Source: Wohlfahrtiimonas sp. G9077
GTDB lineage: Bacteria; Pseudomonadota; Gammaproteobacteria; Cardiobacteriales; Wohlfahrtiimonadaceae
Reading direction: 5' to 3'
NCBI RefSeq assembly: GCF_002252155.1
Contig: NZ_NEFD01000001.1
Span: 248,001 to 312,000, forward strand
DNA: 64,000 nt
Of this stretch, positions 56,301 to 64,000 are shown in pieces. Position numbers and translations under genes: made by a program. Each line of letters opens with the position of its first letter. Position 1 is the first letter of the stretch. The notes beneath the pieces were generated by a model. That model had not been told where the DNA came from and did no database searches. It worked only from the letters and a program-made list of their open reading frames with translations.

Positions 56301-56787
56301 CACCGATCAAATCGTTTGGTGTGTGCAAAAAGGTGAGAAAGTCACTGCGCGCCGTGCTCAGGACTCTTCTGTCATCGCCACAGACATGATCGAGCTTTTG
56401 CATGAGTTAGATAAAGATGGCGTGGTGGATTTATCCAGCATTGATCGCATGCTTGCGTTAGGTTCTACAAGCTTACTCAAAGGCTTACAAAAAGAGTTGT
56501 CAGAAGGTGGACGCTTAACGCCAATCTTCAAAGCAGATGTTGAAGTGATGGGCACGGTTGGCAGCCCGATGCAGTGCATGATGAAAGGTGTGTGTGGTCA
56601 ATGTTTACAATGGCAAATCGACCCCATCACGAAAAAACGCACCAAAGCTGTGTTCACTTGCGCTGGGCAAGATCAAAACGTTAAAGAGATTGATCTTGAT
56701 AACTTAACCGCACGCACCAGCCAAAACCGTTTATTAGATGTATTGAACGTGGCATGGTTTGACAACATCTTAAAGAAAATTGATTAA
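53389..56787 (+). CDS. Fused Nfn/GltD-PyrK-like flavin and iron-sulfur oxidoreductase, 1132 aa
   Basis: A very long pyridine-nucleotide oxidoreductase. Residues 1-220 are a helical extension of unknown fold. Cys226, Cys237, Cys240 and Cys248 form a possible metal or cluster site. Residues 270-800 match GltD/NfnL-type proteins: cluster motifs TGCPLDEKI and RICNDCMKACIY (Cys275, 315, 318, 322), FAD motif GLGPAG at 381, NADPH motif GGGLTAVDAA at 549 and YIGDTHP at 764. Residues 810-1132 resemble the PyrK/NfnS reductase and end with Cys1063, 1069, 1072 and 1091, a probable [2Fe-2S] site. Its FAD and NAD loops (TRLQIPLF; AGRWGTAIML) differ from the usual ones. The in vivo reaction is unknown. Confidence 0.8.
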   Translation: MTDFNDLWRPYALSFDALKTKEGLVSLDALFLKSLSPELNSTITAWRKNALTLTAVETSELQLEIARHLNRFISETLKIEDHTNFYFEQAADEAIVLEFKNRYVQRGAKRYKQEITESFDALTEQVMAKSGATAENFEFALAKYAMALEAESNEEKTIIEWATLALNTDEGKALTQHWVSFKFPERVDPQALVNSTEITFKGIPVKKGDGKDRRRDGFHLTDSRMCDHDIAGETDYCKYCHDHDGDFCSKGFPVKKAQPELGLKKDAFGNTQTGCPLDEKISEMITLRKSGHVVGALAMIMIENPMVPATGHRICNDCMKACIYQKTEPVNIPQIETNVLTSVLNLPWGVEIYDIFTRWNPLKQTDYLPTDSANRKVLVSGLGPAGFTMTHYLSQAGCHVVAVDGLKIEPLPEALLNGPVEHWSSLEEDLANRILYGFGGVAEYGITVRWDKNFLRLIYLVLARRNNVQIFGGVRLGGTLMLEDAFKMGFDHVSMAVGAGLPRVLNIENSLARGMRQASDFLMAMQLTGAAKETSLSTLQVRMPAVVIGGGLTAVDAATEMQAYYIKQVEKVLHRVETLGEDAVRAKLFTPEDHDILDEFLTHGREVKAERERAAAAGEAPNFTPLLHKWGGVLLAYRRTMQESPAYTLNHEEITKAFEEGIFYGESLNPTGVNLDKYGHIESISFSKNGEAVTLPARTVLVAAGTSPNTIYATEHGTLEVEDQHHFQGYDILGNKVAYDRSKTVKDDFAPFTSFNHKDHRVSYIGDTHPTFNGNVVKAITSAKRTADQVIEAMKALPANHVDNAELSRVMTEGLTVTIESVKLDNPAVAEVWVKAPFVARNFKPGQFFRLQTYEVDGQIVDDTRLQIPLFTASGTGSKDDAIRLMVFQWGVAPRLVSRLKKGDRLVLAGPTGAPTDIPSNKNILIMAGRWGTAIMLDLAPVLREAGNKITYIATLGQASEMDKMDELEASTDQIVWCVQKGEKVTARRAQDSSVIATDMIELLHELDKDGVVDLSSIDRMLALGSTSLLKGLQKELSEGGRLTPIFKADVEVMGTVGSPMQCMMKGVCGQCLQWQIDPITKKRTKAVFTCAGQDQNVKEIDLDNLTARTSQNRLLDVLNVAWFDNILKKID

Positions 56788-56807
56788 TTTCATCATTGAT
56801 TGAAGAC

Positions 56808-56835
56808 AAAAAAGGGAGCCAAAGCTCCCTTTTTT
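56808..56835. terminator. Bidirectional terminator after the 1132-aa oxidoreductase
   Basis: Perfect 12-bp stem AAAAAAGGGAGC (56808-56819) and GCTCCCTTTTTT (56824-56835) with a CAAA loop; it serves both convergent genes. Confidence 0.93.
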
Positions 56836-56851
56836 ATTAATATTACGTTAC

Positions 56852-58237
56852 TTAGAGCAAAAAGAAATATGCCCATAAGCTGATCAACACCACACAGAAG
56901 ATGTTGAGGATAAAACCAACGCTCACCATCTCTTTTTGTTTGATCAAACCTGTGCCAAACACAATGGCATTCGGCGGCGTTGCAACTGGCAACATAAAGG
57001 CACACGATGCACCAATACCGATCACCAAGACCAAGACTTCTTTGGGTAAACCCATTTGCGCTGCAATGCTCGCAAATACAGGTACCAAAAGCGCCGCAGA
57101 GGCTGTATTACTTGTAAACTCTGTCAATGCAATGATGAACACTGTCACCACCACGATCACAATGAATGGATGGGCGTGGATAAAAGTGGTTGCCACTTGT
57201 TGGCCAAGTACTAAAGAAGCACCCGAATCTTTAAGCATCGCGCTCAGTGTTAAACCACCACCAAATAGGAATAAAACGCCCCAATCTGTATTTTCAGACA
57301 CTTGCTTCCAATTTGCAGAGCCAAAGAGCACCACAGCCACTGCTGCCGCAATGGCAATCCACGTATCTGGGCTACTGATGCCAAAAGTTGAGCCAATCCA
57401 ACCGCCACAAATCCAAGCAATTGCCGTGATGATGAAGATCGCTAAAGTGATGACACGGGAGATTGTCCACGGAATTTCCACCGTTTCCACCACGATTTTA
57501 CGGTTCAAACGTGGGCGCAATACGATGTACATCGCCAATAACATCAATGGCAATAAAACTATCGCCATGGGCAAACCATATTTCATCCACTCAGCAAAGT
57601 CTAAATCAAGCGCTTTGGAGGCAATGGCATTTGGTGGTGAACCCACCATCGTGCCTAAACCACCGATACTCGCAGAATACGCAATCCCAAGCAATATGAA
57701 CACAAACGTATTGCGATCTTGTTTTTGATCCAATTGACTCATAATGCCAAGGGCAAGCGGCAACATCATCGCGGCGGTTGCGGTGTTACTGATCCACATG
57801 GATAAAAATGCTGTCACACCAAAAATTGAGAGCGTTGCCACCCCTAAATGTGAGCCGGACATGGAGATCAACCAAAAAGCGATTTTCTTATCAATTTTTT
57901 GGACATGCAATGCCGTTGCTAACGCAAAGCCGCCGAAGAATAAAAAGATGATGGGATCTGCAAACGTACTCAACGCTTTTTTAGTATCTAAGCCCGGCAA
58001 GCCTGTTGCCACGCCTAAAATGGGAATGAGTAATGCGGTGATCGAGATATGAATGGCTTCTGTAAACCACAAAATGGCCACAAAGAGTAAAATGGCTAAG
58101 CCTTTATTGGCATTGGTATCGTAAGGTAAAATCTCATATAAAACGAATGATAATACAGCTGCAATGGCGGTAATGATAACGCCTTTCAAAACTTTTGGTG
58201 ATGAAACCGATGGCTCAGTCACCTGTGAATCCGACAT
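56852..58237 (-). CDS. DASS (SLC13) family anion:sodium symporter
   Basis: A 461-residue transporter with about 11-12 helices and the two SNT motifs of the family (MWISNTATAAMMLP and EFTSNTASAALLVPV) that bind sodium and substrate. It probably imports C4-dicarboxylates such as succinate, malate or fumarate. I chose the ATG at 58237 because GGAGG lies 6 bp upstream; the frame remains open to a TTG at 58249. Confidence 0.9.
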   Translation of the reverse strand: MSDSQVTEPSVSSPKVLKGVIITAIAAVLSFVLYEILPYDTNANKGLAILLFVAILWFTEAIHISITALLIPILGVATGLPGLDTKKALSTFADPIIFLFFGGFALATALHVQKIDKKIAFWLISMSGSHLGVATLSIFGVTAFLSMWISNTATAAMMLPLALGIMSQLDQKQDRNTFVFILLGIAYSASIGGLGTMVGSPPNAIASKALDLDFAEWMKYGLPMAIVLLPLMLLAMYIVLRPRLNRKIVVETVEIPWTISRVITLAIFIITAIAWICGGWIGSTFGISSPDTWIAIAAAVAVVLFGSANWKQVSENTDWGVLFLFGGGLTLSAMLKDSGASLVLGQQVATTFIHAHPFIVIVVVTVFIIALTEFTSNTASAALLVPVFASIAAQMGLPKEVLVLVIGIGASCAFMLPVATPPNAIVFGTGLIKQKEMVSVGFILNIFCVVLISLWAYFFLL

Positions 58238-58266
58238 GCTTTCCTCCAATCTTCCAGTCTAGTCAT

Positions 58267-58284
58267 TGCTCGAAAAAACGAGCA
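58267..58284. repeat. Small hairpin upstream of the DASS gene
   Basis: TGCTCG (58267-58272) and CGAGCA (58279-58284) with an A6 loop, 30 bp upstream of the DASS start codon. Possibly an operator or a leader stem; no consensus matched. Confidence 0.3.
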
Positions 58285-58355
58285 TTATAGTAATACAATC
58301 GACTACATTACAATATTAAATCGATAAATAAAACCTTCATGATTTGACTCACCAT

Positions 58356-58393
58356 AAAAAACCCTTTGAGAACAAAGCACTCAAAGGGTTTTT
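58356..58393 (-). terminator. Terminator of hemB
   Basis: Stem AAAAACCCTTTGAG (58357-58370) and CTCAAAGGGTTTTT (58380-58393) with a 9-base loop and a T-run on the minus strand. Confidence 0.92.
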
Positions 58394-58424
58394 CACACTA
58401 TTTTCTTACTACATTTTATAAAAA

Positions 58425-59429
58425 TTAACGGCTCAAGCTGTCAATTTCACCATCACGCAACCACTGCGCGATCTGTTTGGTGTAGTAGCTGACGATCACA
58501 TCCGCACCCGCGCGTTTAAAACCGATCATGGTTTCTTTAACGATGGCTTTTTCATCTAATGCGCCTGCCATTGATGCAAATTTAATCGCCGCATATTCAC
58601 CGCCCACTTGATACACTGCCACAGGTAAATTCGTTTGCTGACGAAGACGTGCCACTAAATCTAAATACGGCGTGCCAGGTTTGACCATTAAAATGTCCGC
58701 ACCTTCTGCTTCATCAAGTTCCGCTTCAATCATTGCTGTACGGCCATTGGCGTAATCAGCTTGATATTCATTGCGGTTACCGGACAATTCAGAGTTCACA
58801 GCTTCTCTAAACGGACCATAAAATGCTGAGGAGAATTTAATGGCATGGGCTAAAATGCCCACGTGCTCATAACCTGCAGCATCTAATGCTTCACGCATCG
58901 CAGCAATTTGACCATCCATCATCGCAGAAGGCGCAAGCATGTCTGCCCCAGCCTTCGCCGCAGCCACCGCTTGGCGTGCAAGATTTTCAATGGTTTCATC
59001 ATTTTTCACATGGCCATGTTCACACAAAACGCCACAGTGACCATGATCGGTGTATTCACAAAAACAGATGTCCGGAATGATCACCATTTCAGGCGCTGCT
59101 TCACGGATTGTGCGGATCATGCGCACCAATAAACCTTCATCGCTCCATGTATCACTGCCGATGGCATCTTTATGATGAGAGATCCCAAATGGCATGATGT
59201 ATTTAATGCCAAGGGCTGCCAATTCTTTGACTTCTTTGGTTAAATCCGTCTCAGGATAACGATACACACCCGGTAATGTCTTCAATTGAACAGCTTCCGT
59301 TAGCCCCTCTTCAATGAAGATTGGATGAATCAAATCATTGAGTGAAAAAAAGTTCTCCTGCACCATTTGACGAATCGCAGTGCTTCTGCGTAAACGACGT
59401 GGACGATACAATGGATGAGCCGTTGTCAT
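58425..59429 (-). CDS. hemB: Delta-aminolevulinic acid dehydratase (porphobilinogen synthase)
   Basis: A 334-residue enzyme that condenses two ALA molecules into porphobilinogen. The zinc cysteines are present in DICFCEYTDHGHCGVLCEHG, and the Schiff-base lysine is in ADILMVKPGTPYLD. The zinc-dependent E. coli-like type is therefore likely. It follows aroC by 9 bp on the same strand. Confidence 0.97.
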   Translation of the reverse strand: MTTAHPLYRPRRLRRSTAIRQMVQENFFSLNDLIHPIFIEEGLTEAVQLKTLPGVYRYPETDLTKEVKELAALGIKYIMPFGISHHKDAIGSDTWSDEGLLVRMIRTIREAAPEMVIIPDICFCEYTDHGHCGVLCEHGHVKNDETIENLARQAVAAAKAGADMLAPSAMMDGQIAAMREALDAAGYEHVGILAHAIKFSSAFYGPFREAVNSELSGNRNEYQADYANGRTAMIEAELDEAEGADILMVKPGTPYLDLVARLRQQTNLPVAVYQVGGEYAAIKFASMAGALDEKAIVKETMIGFKRAGADVIVSYYTKQIAQWLRDGEIDSLSR

Positions 59430-59438
59430 GTTTATCTC

Positions 59439-60506
59439 CTAAATTTTCTGATTTTGCCCACGGTGGCGCAGCGCTGCATCAAGGAGCGTCATGGCCATCA
59501 TGGCTTCTGCGATGGGCGTTGCACGAATGCCAACGCAAGGATCATGGCGACCTTTGGTCACCACAGTGACATCCTCACCGTGTTGGTTAATGCTGCGCCC
59601 TTCTAAACGTAAACTCGATGTAGGTTTTAAGGCAATGCGTGCCACAATGGGCTGCCCCGATGAAATCCCACCTAAAATCCCACCCGCATGATTGCTTAAA
59701 AAGCCACCGGTGCTGGTCATTTCATCTCTAAATTCTGTGCCAAGGGCTTCGATGCAATCAAAGCCATCGCCAATTTCTACGCCTTTCACGGCATTGATGC
59801 TCATCAGTGAATGGGCTAACTCTGCATCTAAGCGATCAAACACAGGTTCGCCCAATCCAACGGGCACACCTTCTGCAATCACAGTCACCGCTGCACCCAC
59901 AGAATTGCCAGATTTACGAAGGTTATCCATATAGCTTTCTAATGTTGGAATGTCCGCTTCACAAGGCCAAAAGAATGGATTGTTTTCGATCACGGTGGCA
60001 TCAAAGCTTGAAGGACGATTTGGCCCTAATTGTGACAAATAGCCATAAATTTTCACGCCAAATTGTGCCGCCAAAACTTTTTTAGCAATGGCACCTGCCG
60101 CGACACGCACTGCTGTTTCACGCGCGCTTGAGCGACCGCCACCGCGATAATCACGGATGCCATATTTATGATAATACGTATAATCGGCATGACCTGGGCG
60201 AAATTGCTCGGCAATGTTGCCATAATCTTTTGAGCGCTGATCTGTGTTTCGAATCAACAATGCAATCGCGGTGCCTGTTGTTTTCCCTTCAAACACCCCA
60301 GAGATGATTTCCACCACATCATCTTCCCTGCGTTGCGTGGTGTGACGTGATGTACCGGGTTTACGGCGATCTAAATCCACCTGTAAATCCGCCTCTGTTA
60401 AGGGGATGTTTGGTGGACAACCATCAACGATGGCCACCAACCCTGCGCCATGGCTTTCCCCAGCCGTGGTCACTGTGAATAATTTACCAATACTATTGCC
60501 TGACAT
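59439..60506 (-). CDS. aroC: Chorismate synthase
   Basis: A 355-residue FMN-dependent enzyme that turns EPSP into chorismate, the last step of the shikimate pathway. It has the N-terminus [20 protein letters not shown] and the signature motifs [29 protein letters not shown] and GG-rich [15 protein letters not shown]. It lies between the DAACS transporter (19-bp gap) and hemB. Confidence 0.97.
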   Translation of the reverse strand: MSGNSIGKLFTVTTAGESHGAGLVAIVDGCPPNIPLTEADLQVDLDRRKPGTSRHTTQRREDDVVEIISGVFEGKTTGTAIALLIRNTDQRSKDYGNIAEQFRPGHADYTYYHKYGIRDYRGGGRSSARETAVRVAAGAIAKKVLAAQFGVKIYGYLSQLGPNRPSSFDATVIENNPFFWPCEADIPTLESYMDNLRKSGNSVGAAVTVIAEGVPVGLGEPVFDRLDAELAHSLMSINAVKGVEIGDGFDCIEALGTEFRDEMTSTGGFLSNHAGGILGGISSGQPIVARIALKPTSSLRLEGRSINQHGEDVTVVTKGRHDPCVGIRATPIAEAMMAMTLLDAALRHRGQNQKI

Positions 60507-60525
60507 ATCAACCTTATCATTTAAT

Positions 60526-61821
60526 TTATTTAGACATTATAGCGCTACTTTTATGCGCTAACCAATGCTTACCTTCCACAATTCGTGTGATCAGCATTGC
60601 ACACACATTATTGCCCGTTGAATTCAGTAGTGTTGCAGGAATGTCGATGATGATGCTGATCACCAAAATCAATCCCACATATTCAACCGGCACACCAAAA
60701 ATCGTACAGATGAACACTTCTGCCGTCAGCCCGCCACTTGGAATCGCGCCAATGACAATGCCCACCACCATTGCCACTAAAATCACTGCCACAAACATGC
60801 CAAATGATTGAAAGGGAATGCCCACAAGCGTGAGTAAAAAGAGGATTTTAAACACGCCGCCCATCACAGAGCCATCCTTATGGGTGTTTGCCCCAAGAGG
60901 AATAATGGTGTCCGCTATGTCGCTTGGCACTTGCATCTTTTGTACAGCCATTAAATTTACCGGAATGCACGCGGCGCTTGAAGTCGTCGCAACAGCAGTC
61001 AAGGCAGGCGTTAAGGCATTTTTCCAAAACACGCAAACACCCAATCGCCCCGCCGCTAACCATGCATACAGCGTATTTAAGCCAAAAAATGCCACCAACG
61101 TTAAAATAAGATACAGCACCAAGACATTCGCATATGCACCCACGATCTGAGGACCAAGATCGCCCACAATATCTGCAAAATAACAGCCTAAGCCAATGGG
61201 TGCCGCATACATAATGATTTTGACCAAATTGAGCATCACCGACATGCCAGATTCAAAAAAGCGCACCAGAGGTTGCCCCTTTTCTCCACTCATCATCACA
61301 GCGCTGCCCAATAATAAGGAGAAAATGATCAATGCCAATAGATTATTGCGGCGAAACAACTCCAGAAAATCACCTGCCGAGAGGGTTTTAATGAGCATCT
61401 CAGAGATCGGAATCTCAGTGATGTTAATGGTTTGTCCATGACTTGCCAATAAAGCGTTGAGATCATAGCCCGCGAGTGGTTGATACCACACAAAACCAAA
61501 ATAACTGATGATGGCGATGACAAATGCCGTCACTAAAAAGACCCACAAGCCTGCCCATAAAATGCGCTTCAGGCGTACTGTTTGCGCCGTTTTCGTGATG
61601 GCGGAGGTGATGCTAAAAAACACAAGCGGCACGATGGTGACAAACATCATATTTAAAAAAATCTGCCCAATTGGTGCAAATGAGCGCGAAGAAATGTGCC
61701 ACACGTCACCAAACATTGACCATTGAATGCCCTGCTGCCCGAGCAACGCACCCACTGCGCCACCAATTACAATGCCCAATAAAATGGTGAAAGAGCCAAG
61801 ATAATGTTTCAACGAAAACAT
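60526..61821 (-). CDS. Dicarboxylate/amino acid:cation symporter (DAACS family)
   Basis: A 431-residue transporter with about eight helices and two hairpins. Serine-rich motif [34 protein letters not shown] and the [13 protein letters not shown] tail motif identify the glutamate/aspartate/C4-dicarboxylate family; a substrate cannot be named. I chose the ATG at 61821 because an upstream GTG at 61845 would place the start inside the lysC terminator hairpin. It is followed by aroC and hemB. Confidence 0.85.
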   Translation of the reverse strand: MFSLKHYLGSFTILLGIVIGGAVGALLGQQGIQWSMFGDVWHISSRSFAPIGQIFLNMMFVTIVPLVFFSITSAITKTAQTVRLKRILWAGLWVFLVTAFVIAIISYFGFVWYQPLAGYDLNALLASHGQTINITEIPISEMLIKTLSAGDFLELFRRNNLLALIIFSLLLGSAVMMSGEKGQPLVRFFESGMSVMLNLVKIIMYAAPIGLGCYFADIVGDLGPQIVGAYANVLVLYLILTLVAFFGLNTLYAWLAAGRLGVCVFWKNALTPALTAVATTSSAACIPVNLMAVQKMQVPSDIADTIIPLGANTHKDGSVMGGVFKILFLLTLVGIPFQSFGMFVAVILVAMVVGIVIGAIPSGGLTAEVFICTIFGVPVEYVGLILVISIIIDIPATLLNSTGNNVCAMLITRIVEGKHWLAHKSSAIMSK

Positions 61822-61837
61822 ACGCCACCCATTGAAA

Positions 61838-61873
61838 AAAAGCACACTTTAATCCTCATCAAAGTGTGCTTTT
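61838..61873 (-). terminator. Terminator of lysC
   Basis: Perfect 13-bp stem AAAAGCACACTTT (61838-61850) and AAAGTGTGCTTTT (61861-61873) with a 10-base loop, 16 bp after the lysC stop. Confidence 0.9.
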
Positions 61874-61889
61874 AAAGATTACATCATTC

Positions 61890-63122
61890 TTAGTGACTCA
61901 AATGCAAAGAGAACTCTTCATGCAACACACGCACGGCAAGCTCTGCATATTTACTTTCAATGATCACAGACACTTTGATCTCAGAGGTTGAGATCATGTG
62001 AATGTTGATCTTCTCTTTTGCCAATGCATGGAACATACGACTGGCCACGCCACTGTTTGTGCGCATGCCAACACCAACAACAGACAATTTTGCAATGTCT
62101 GTGCGGCCTAACACCTCTTTTGCACCCATTTCATTGGCAACATTTTGCGTGATGAGCAATGCGCGATCATAATCAGGCGCATTGACAGTAAATGTGAAAT
62201 CTGTGGTTTCATCTTGGCTGATGTTTTGAACAATCATGTCCACATCGATGTTTTCTTTGCCCACAGCATCTAAGATATTGAAGGCAATGCCCGGACGATC
62301 CGGTACCCCAAGCACAGTAATTTGTGTTTCGTCACGGTTTAATGCAATGCCAGTAATGATTTCAGATTCCACGTAATGTTCCTTTTCTTCAAACGTAATT
62401 AAAGTGCCTTCCCCTGGTTCATCCATCAAAGATGATAATACACGCAGAGGAACATTGTATTTGCCCGCTAATTCTACTGAGCGAATTTGTAAAACTTTAG
62501 AGCCTAAGCTTGCAAGCTCAAGCATCTCTTCAAATGTGATGGTGTCTAATTTTCGTGCTTTTTTTTCGATTCTAGGATCGGTTGTATAAACGCCATCGAC
62601 ATCCGTATAAATTTGGCACTCATCGGCCTTAAATTGTGCAGCTAATGCAACGGCTGTGGTGTCTGAACCGCCACGGCCTAATGTTGTAATTTCACCGCCT
62701 GCGGTCACACCTTGGAAACCGGCCACAACAACCACATAGCCGTCCTCGAGATCTTTACGCACTTTGTCTTCTTGTACACGCTCAATTTTCGCTTTTGTGT
62801 GCACTTCATTGGTAATGATGCCCACTTGCGCGCCTGTATAAGATTTTGCTTTGATGCCCATTGAATTTAACATCATGCTCAATAAAGCAACGGTCACTTG
62901 CTCACCGGTGGAGAGCAACACATCCATCTCGCGTTGATTAGGAAACTGATCAATGTCCTTAGCTAAATTGAGTAAGCGATCTGTCTCACCGGACATGGCC
63001 GATAAAACGATTATGAGATCATCCCCCTGCATTTTGAACTTTTTGATTTTATTAGCAACATTTCGAATTCTATCAAGGTTTGCGACGGATGACCCACCAA
63101 ATTTTTGCACTAATAAACTCAT
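61890..63122 (-). CDS. lysC: Aspartate kinase (monofunctional, with ACT domains)
   Basis: A 410-residue enzyme that phosphorylates aspartate for lysine, DAP, threonine and methionine synthesis. The N-terminal kinase domain starts VQKFGGSSVANLDRIRNVA and includes GRGGSDTTAVALAA. The last 150 residues hold two ACT domains for lysine/threonine feedback. The length fits the lysine-sensitive monofunctional type. Confidence 0.95.
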   Translation of the reverse strand: MSLLVQKFGGSSVANLDRIRNVANKIKKFKMQGDDLIIVLSAMSGETDRLLNLAKDIDQFPNQREMDVLLSTGEQVTVALLSMMLNSMGIKAKSYTGAQVGIITNEVHTKAKIERVQEDKVRKDLEDGYVVVVAGFQGVTAGGEITTLGRGGSDTTAVALAAQFKADECQIYTDVDGVYTTDPRIEKKARKLDTITFEEMLELASLGSKVLQIRSVELAGKYNVPLRVLSSLMDEPGEGTLITFEEKEHYVESEIITGIALNRDETQITVLGVPDRPGIAFNILDAVGKENIDVDMIVQNISQDETTDFTFTVNAPDYDRALLITQNVANEMGAKEVLGRTDIAKLSVVGVGMRTNSGVASRMFHALAKEKINIHMISTSEIKVSVIIESKYAELAVRVLHEEFSLHLSH

Positions 63123-63194
63123 AAGATCTCTACTCTAATTAATTTTGAAAAATGACTGATGCACTGCGTTTGACACAAAATGCAGAGCTTTAGC

Positions 63195-63223
63195 AACATA
63201 GCAATTACATTAGACAAATTCAA
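63195..63223 (-). promoter_or_regulatory. Possible lysC promoter
   Basis: On the minus strand -35 TTGAAT (63218-63223), a 17-bp spacer and -10 TATGTT (63195-63200); each box matches 4 of 6 consensus positions, about 72 bp before the lysC start. No lysine riboswitch is visible in the leader. Confidence 0.4.
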
Positions 63224-63230
63224 ATACTTT

Positions 63231-63950
63231 TTAATCTCGTACATCTGCAGTTGCCGCAGCGCCCATTTTTTCAGAGCGCAGATGGCTAATCAAAACTTTT
63301 GCAGTCTCTGTGGGCGTGCTTAATTTAGCGTCTGTTTTATAATCGATAAAGCGTTTGAGGTTTGGAAACAGTTCAGGCGTACTGCTGCGGATCACCGCTT
63401 GCATGTCTGTATCAATCACGCCTGGGGCAATCGACACAACTTTGACAGGATTGTCTTTAGTTTGCTGCTCTATAAACAGCACGCGCGTAAAATGATCCAC
63501 TGCAGCTTTTGTGGCGCAATAAGCCGCCCAACCTTCATACGCTTTATGAGCAGCGCCAGAGGAGACGTTCATCACACATTTTTCACCACTGAATGATTCC
63601 GTCAATGCCACAAAAGCATTCGTCAAAGCCATCACTGCCCCAACATTGAGCAACAAGGCATGACTGATTTGTGTGGCATCCATTTTACCCACCACACCAA
63701 TGGGCTCTACTGTGCCGGCATTATTGATGAGGGTGACGTGCGTTGCATCCACTAGCTTTGGGGATAACCATTGCGTCATCACATCAACGCCCGCTGCTAA
63801 ATCTGTTAAATCCACTGTGATTAAATTGGGTAAAGCCCTTGGATTGGTGCGCGCTAAACGCAACACTGTGTGCCCTTCTCGCTCTAATTGTGTGGCCAAA
63901 GCATCACCAATGCCTTTAGAAGCGCCGGTCACAATGTATAATTCGCTCAT
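63231..63950 (-). CDS. Short-chain dehydrogenase, sepiapterin/benzil reductase-like
   Basis: A 239-residue SDR. It has the cofactor motif TGASKGIGD (about residues 7-15), NNAG at about residue 76 and the catalytic Tyr-Lys pair in YCATKAAVDHF after NVSSGAAHKAYEGWAA. The overall pattern resembles Bacillus YueD-type benzil reductases and sepiapterin reductase. The physiological substrate is unknown. I chose the ATG at 63950 because GGGAG lies 6 bp upstream. Confidence 0.85.
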   Translation of the reverse strand: MSELYIVTGASKGIGDALATQLEREGHTVLRLARTNPRALPNLITVDLTDLAAGVDVMTQWLSPKLVDATHVTLINNAGTVEPIGVVGKMDATQISHALLLNVGAVMALTNAFVALTESFSGEKCVMNVSSGAAHKAYEGWAAYCATKAAVDHFTRVLFIEQQTKDNPVKVVSIAPGVIDTDMQAVIRSSTPELFPNLKRFIDYKTDAKLSTPTETAKVLISHLRSEKMGAAATADVRD

Positions 63951-64000
63951 ATTGATCTCCCTAAAAAGATTGACTATAGCCAATCGCACGGCAACTGACA

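Noticed and set aside
63123-63230. Lysine riboswitch before lysC
   Set aside because: The 108-bp leader is too short and lacks the conserved junction.
1-64000. tRNA, rRNA, CRISPR array, IS element or prophage
   Set aside because: Read through the intergenic gaps: none showed cloverleaf, direct-repeat array, transposase or integrase signs. Genes for a tRNA would need a search tool to be fully excluded.

Overview
The window reads as an ordinary, densely coded chromosomal stretch of a moderately AT-rich gammaproteobacterium. NadR, NsrR, SspA/SspB, Fur, the cmk-rpsA-ihfB order, the trmJ-cysE pair, the petABC operon and a chain of hemC, hemD/X and hemY all point to that class. GC is in the low to mid 40s by eye. 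A Cardiobacteriales-type organism (Wohlfahrtiimonas or Ignatzschineria-like) is my best guess, but that is inference from gene content. I see no insertion sequence, prophage, CRISPR array, rRNA or tRNA.

Layout. 0-9 kb: an ArnT/GT39-like membrane glycosyltransferase, fur, fbp, efp, the cytochrome bc1 operon petABC, sspA-sspB, ppa and thiamine pyrophosphokinase. 9-19 kb: modABC behind a ModE-like operator, crcB, trmJ-cysE, argG, trkA, a ZapG/YhcB-like protein with a long repetitive helical tail, nsrR, nadR-pnuC. 19-31 kb: the rpsF-rpsR-rplI operon, kdsB-psd, eda behind a DnaA-box cluster and a leader hairpin, hemH-ddh-mepA, fmdB-aspS, cmk-rpsA-ihfB. 31-37 kb: a 52-aa lipoprotein, hemC, a hemD-hemX fusion, hemY, then a dihydropteroate synthase with Sul-like sequence motifs and an ABC-F ATPase. 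39-49 kb: a run of poorly characterised envelope genes (DUF3592-like, TelA, XpaC-like, an unknown 487-aa protein, a Na/Pi symporter with a PhoU-like tail, two FUSC-family proteins and an exported helical protein). 49-64 kb: sotB, a butanediol dehydrogenase, fumC, a 1132-aa Nfn/GltD-PyrK-like oxidoreductase, a DASS transporter, a DAACS transporter-aroC-hemB run, lysC and an SDR.

How the genes fit together. Five heme steps lie here (hemB, hemC, hemD/X, hemY, hemH), next to the respiratory bc1 complex. NadR and PnuC form a nicotinamide riboside salvage unit. LysC and a type II-like meso-diaminopimelate dehydrogenase touch lysine/DAP metabolism, and the latter is in one operon with a murein endopeptidase. 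The most promising leads for something undescribed are the 1132-aa multi-cofactor oxidoreductase, the Sul-like chromosomal DHPS, the ZapG-helical-repeat fusion and the TelA/XpaC/FUSC envelope cluster.
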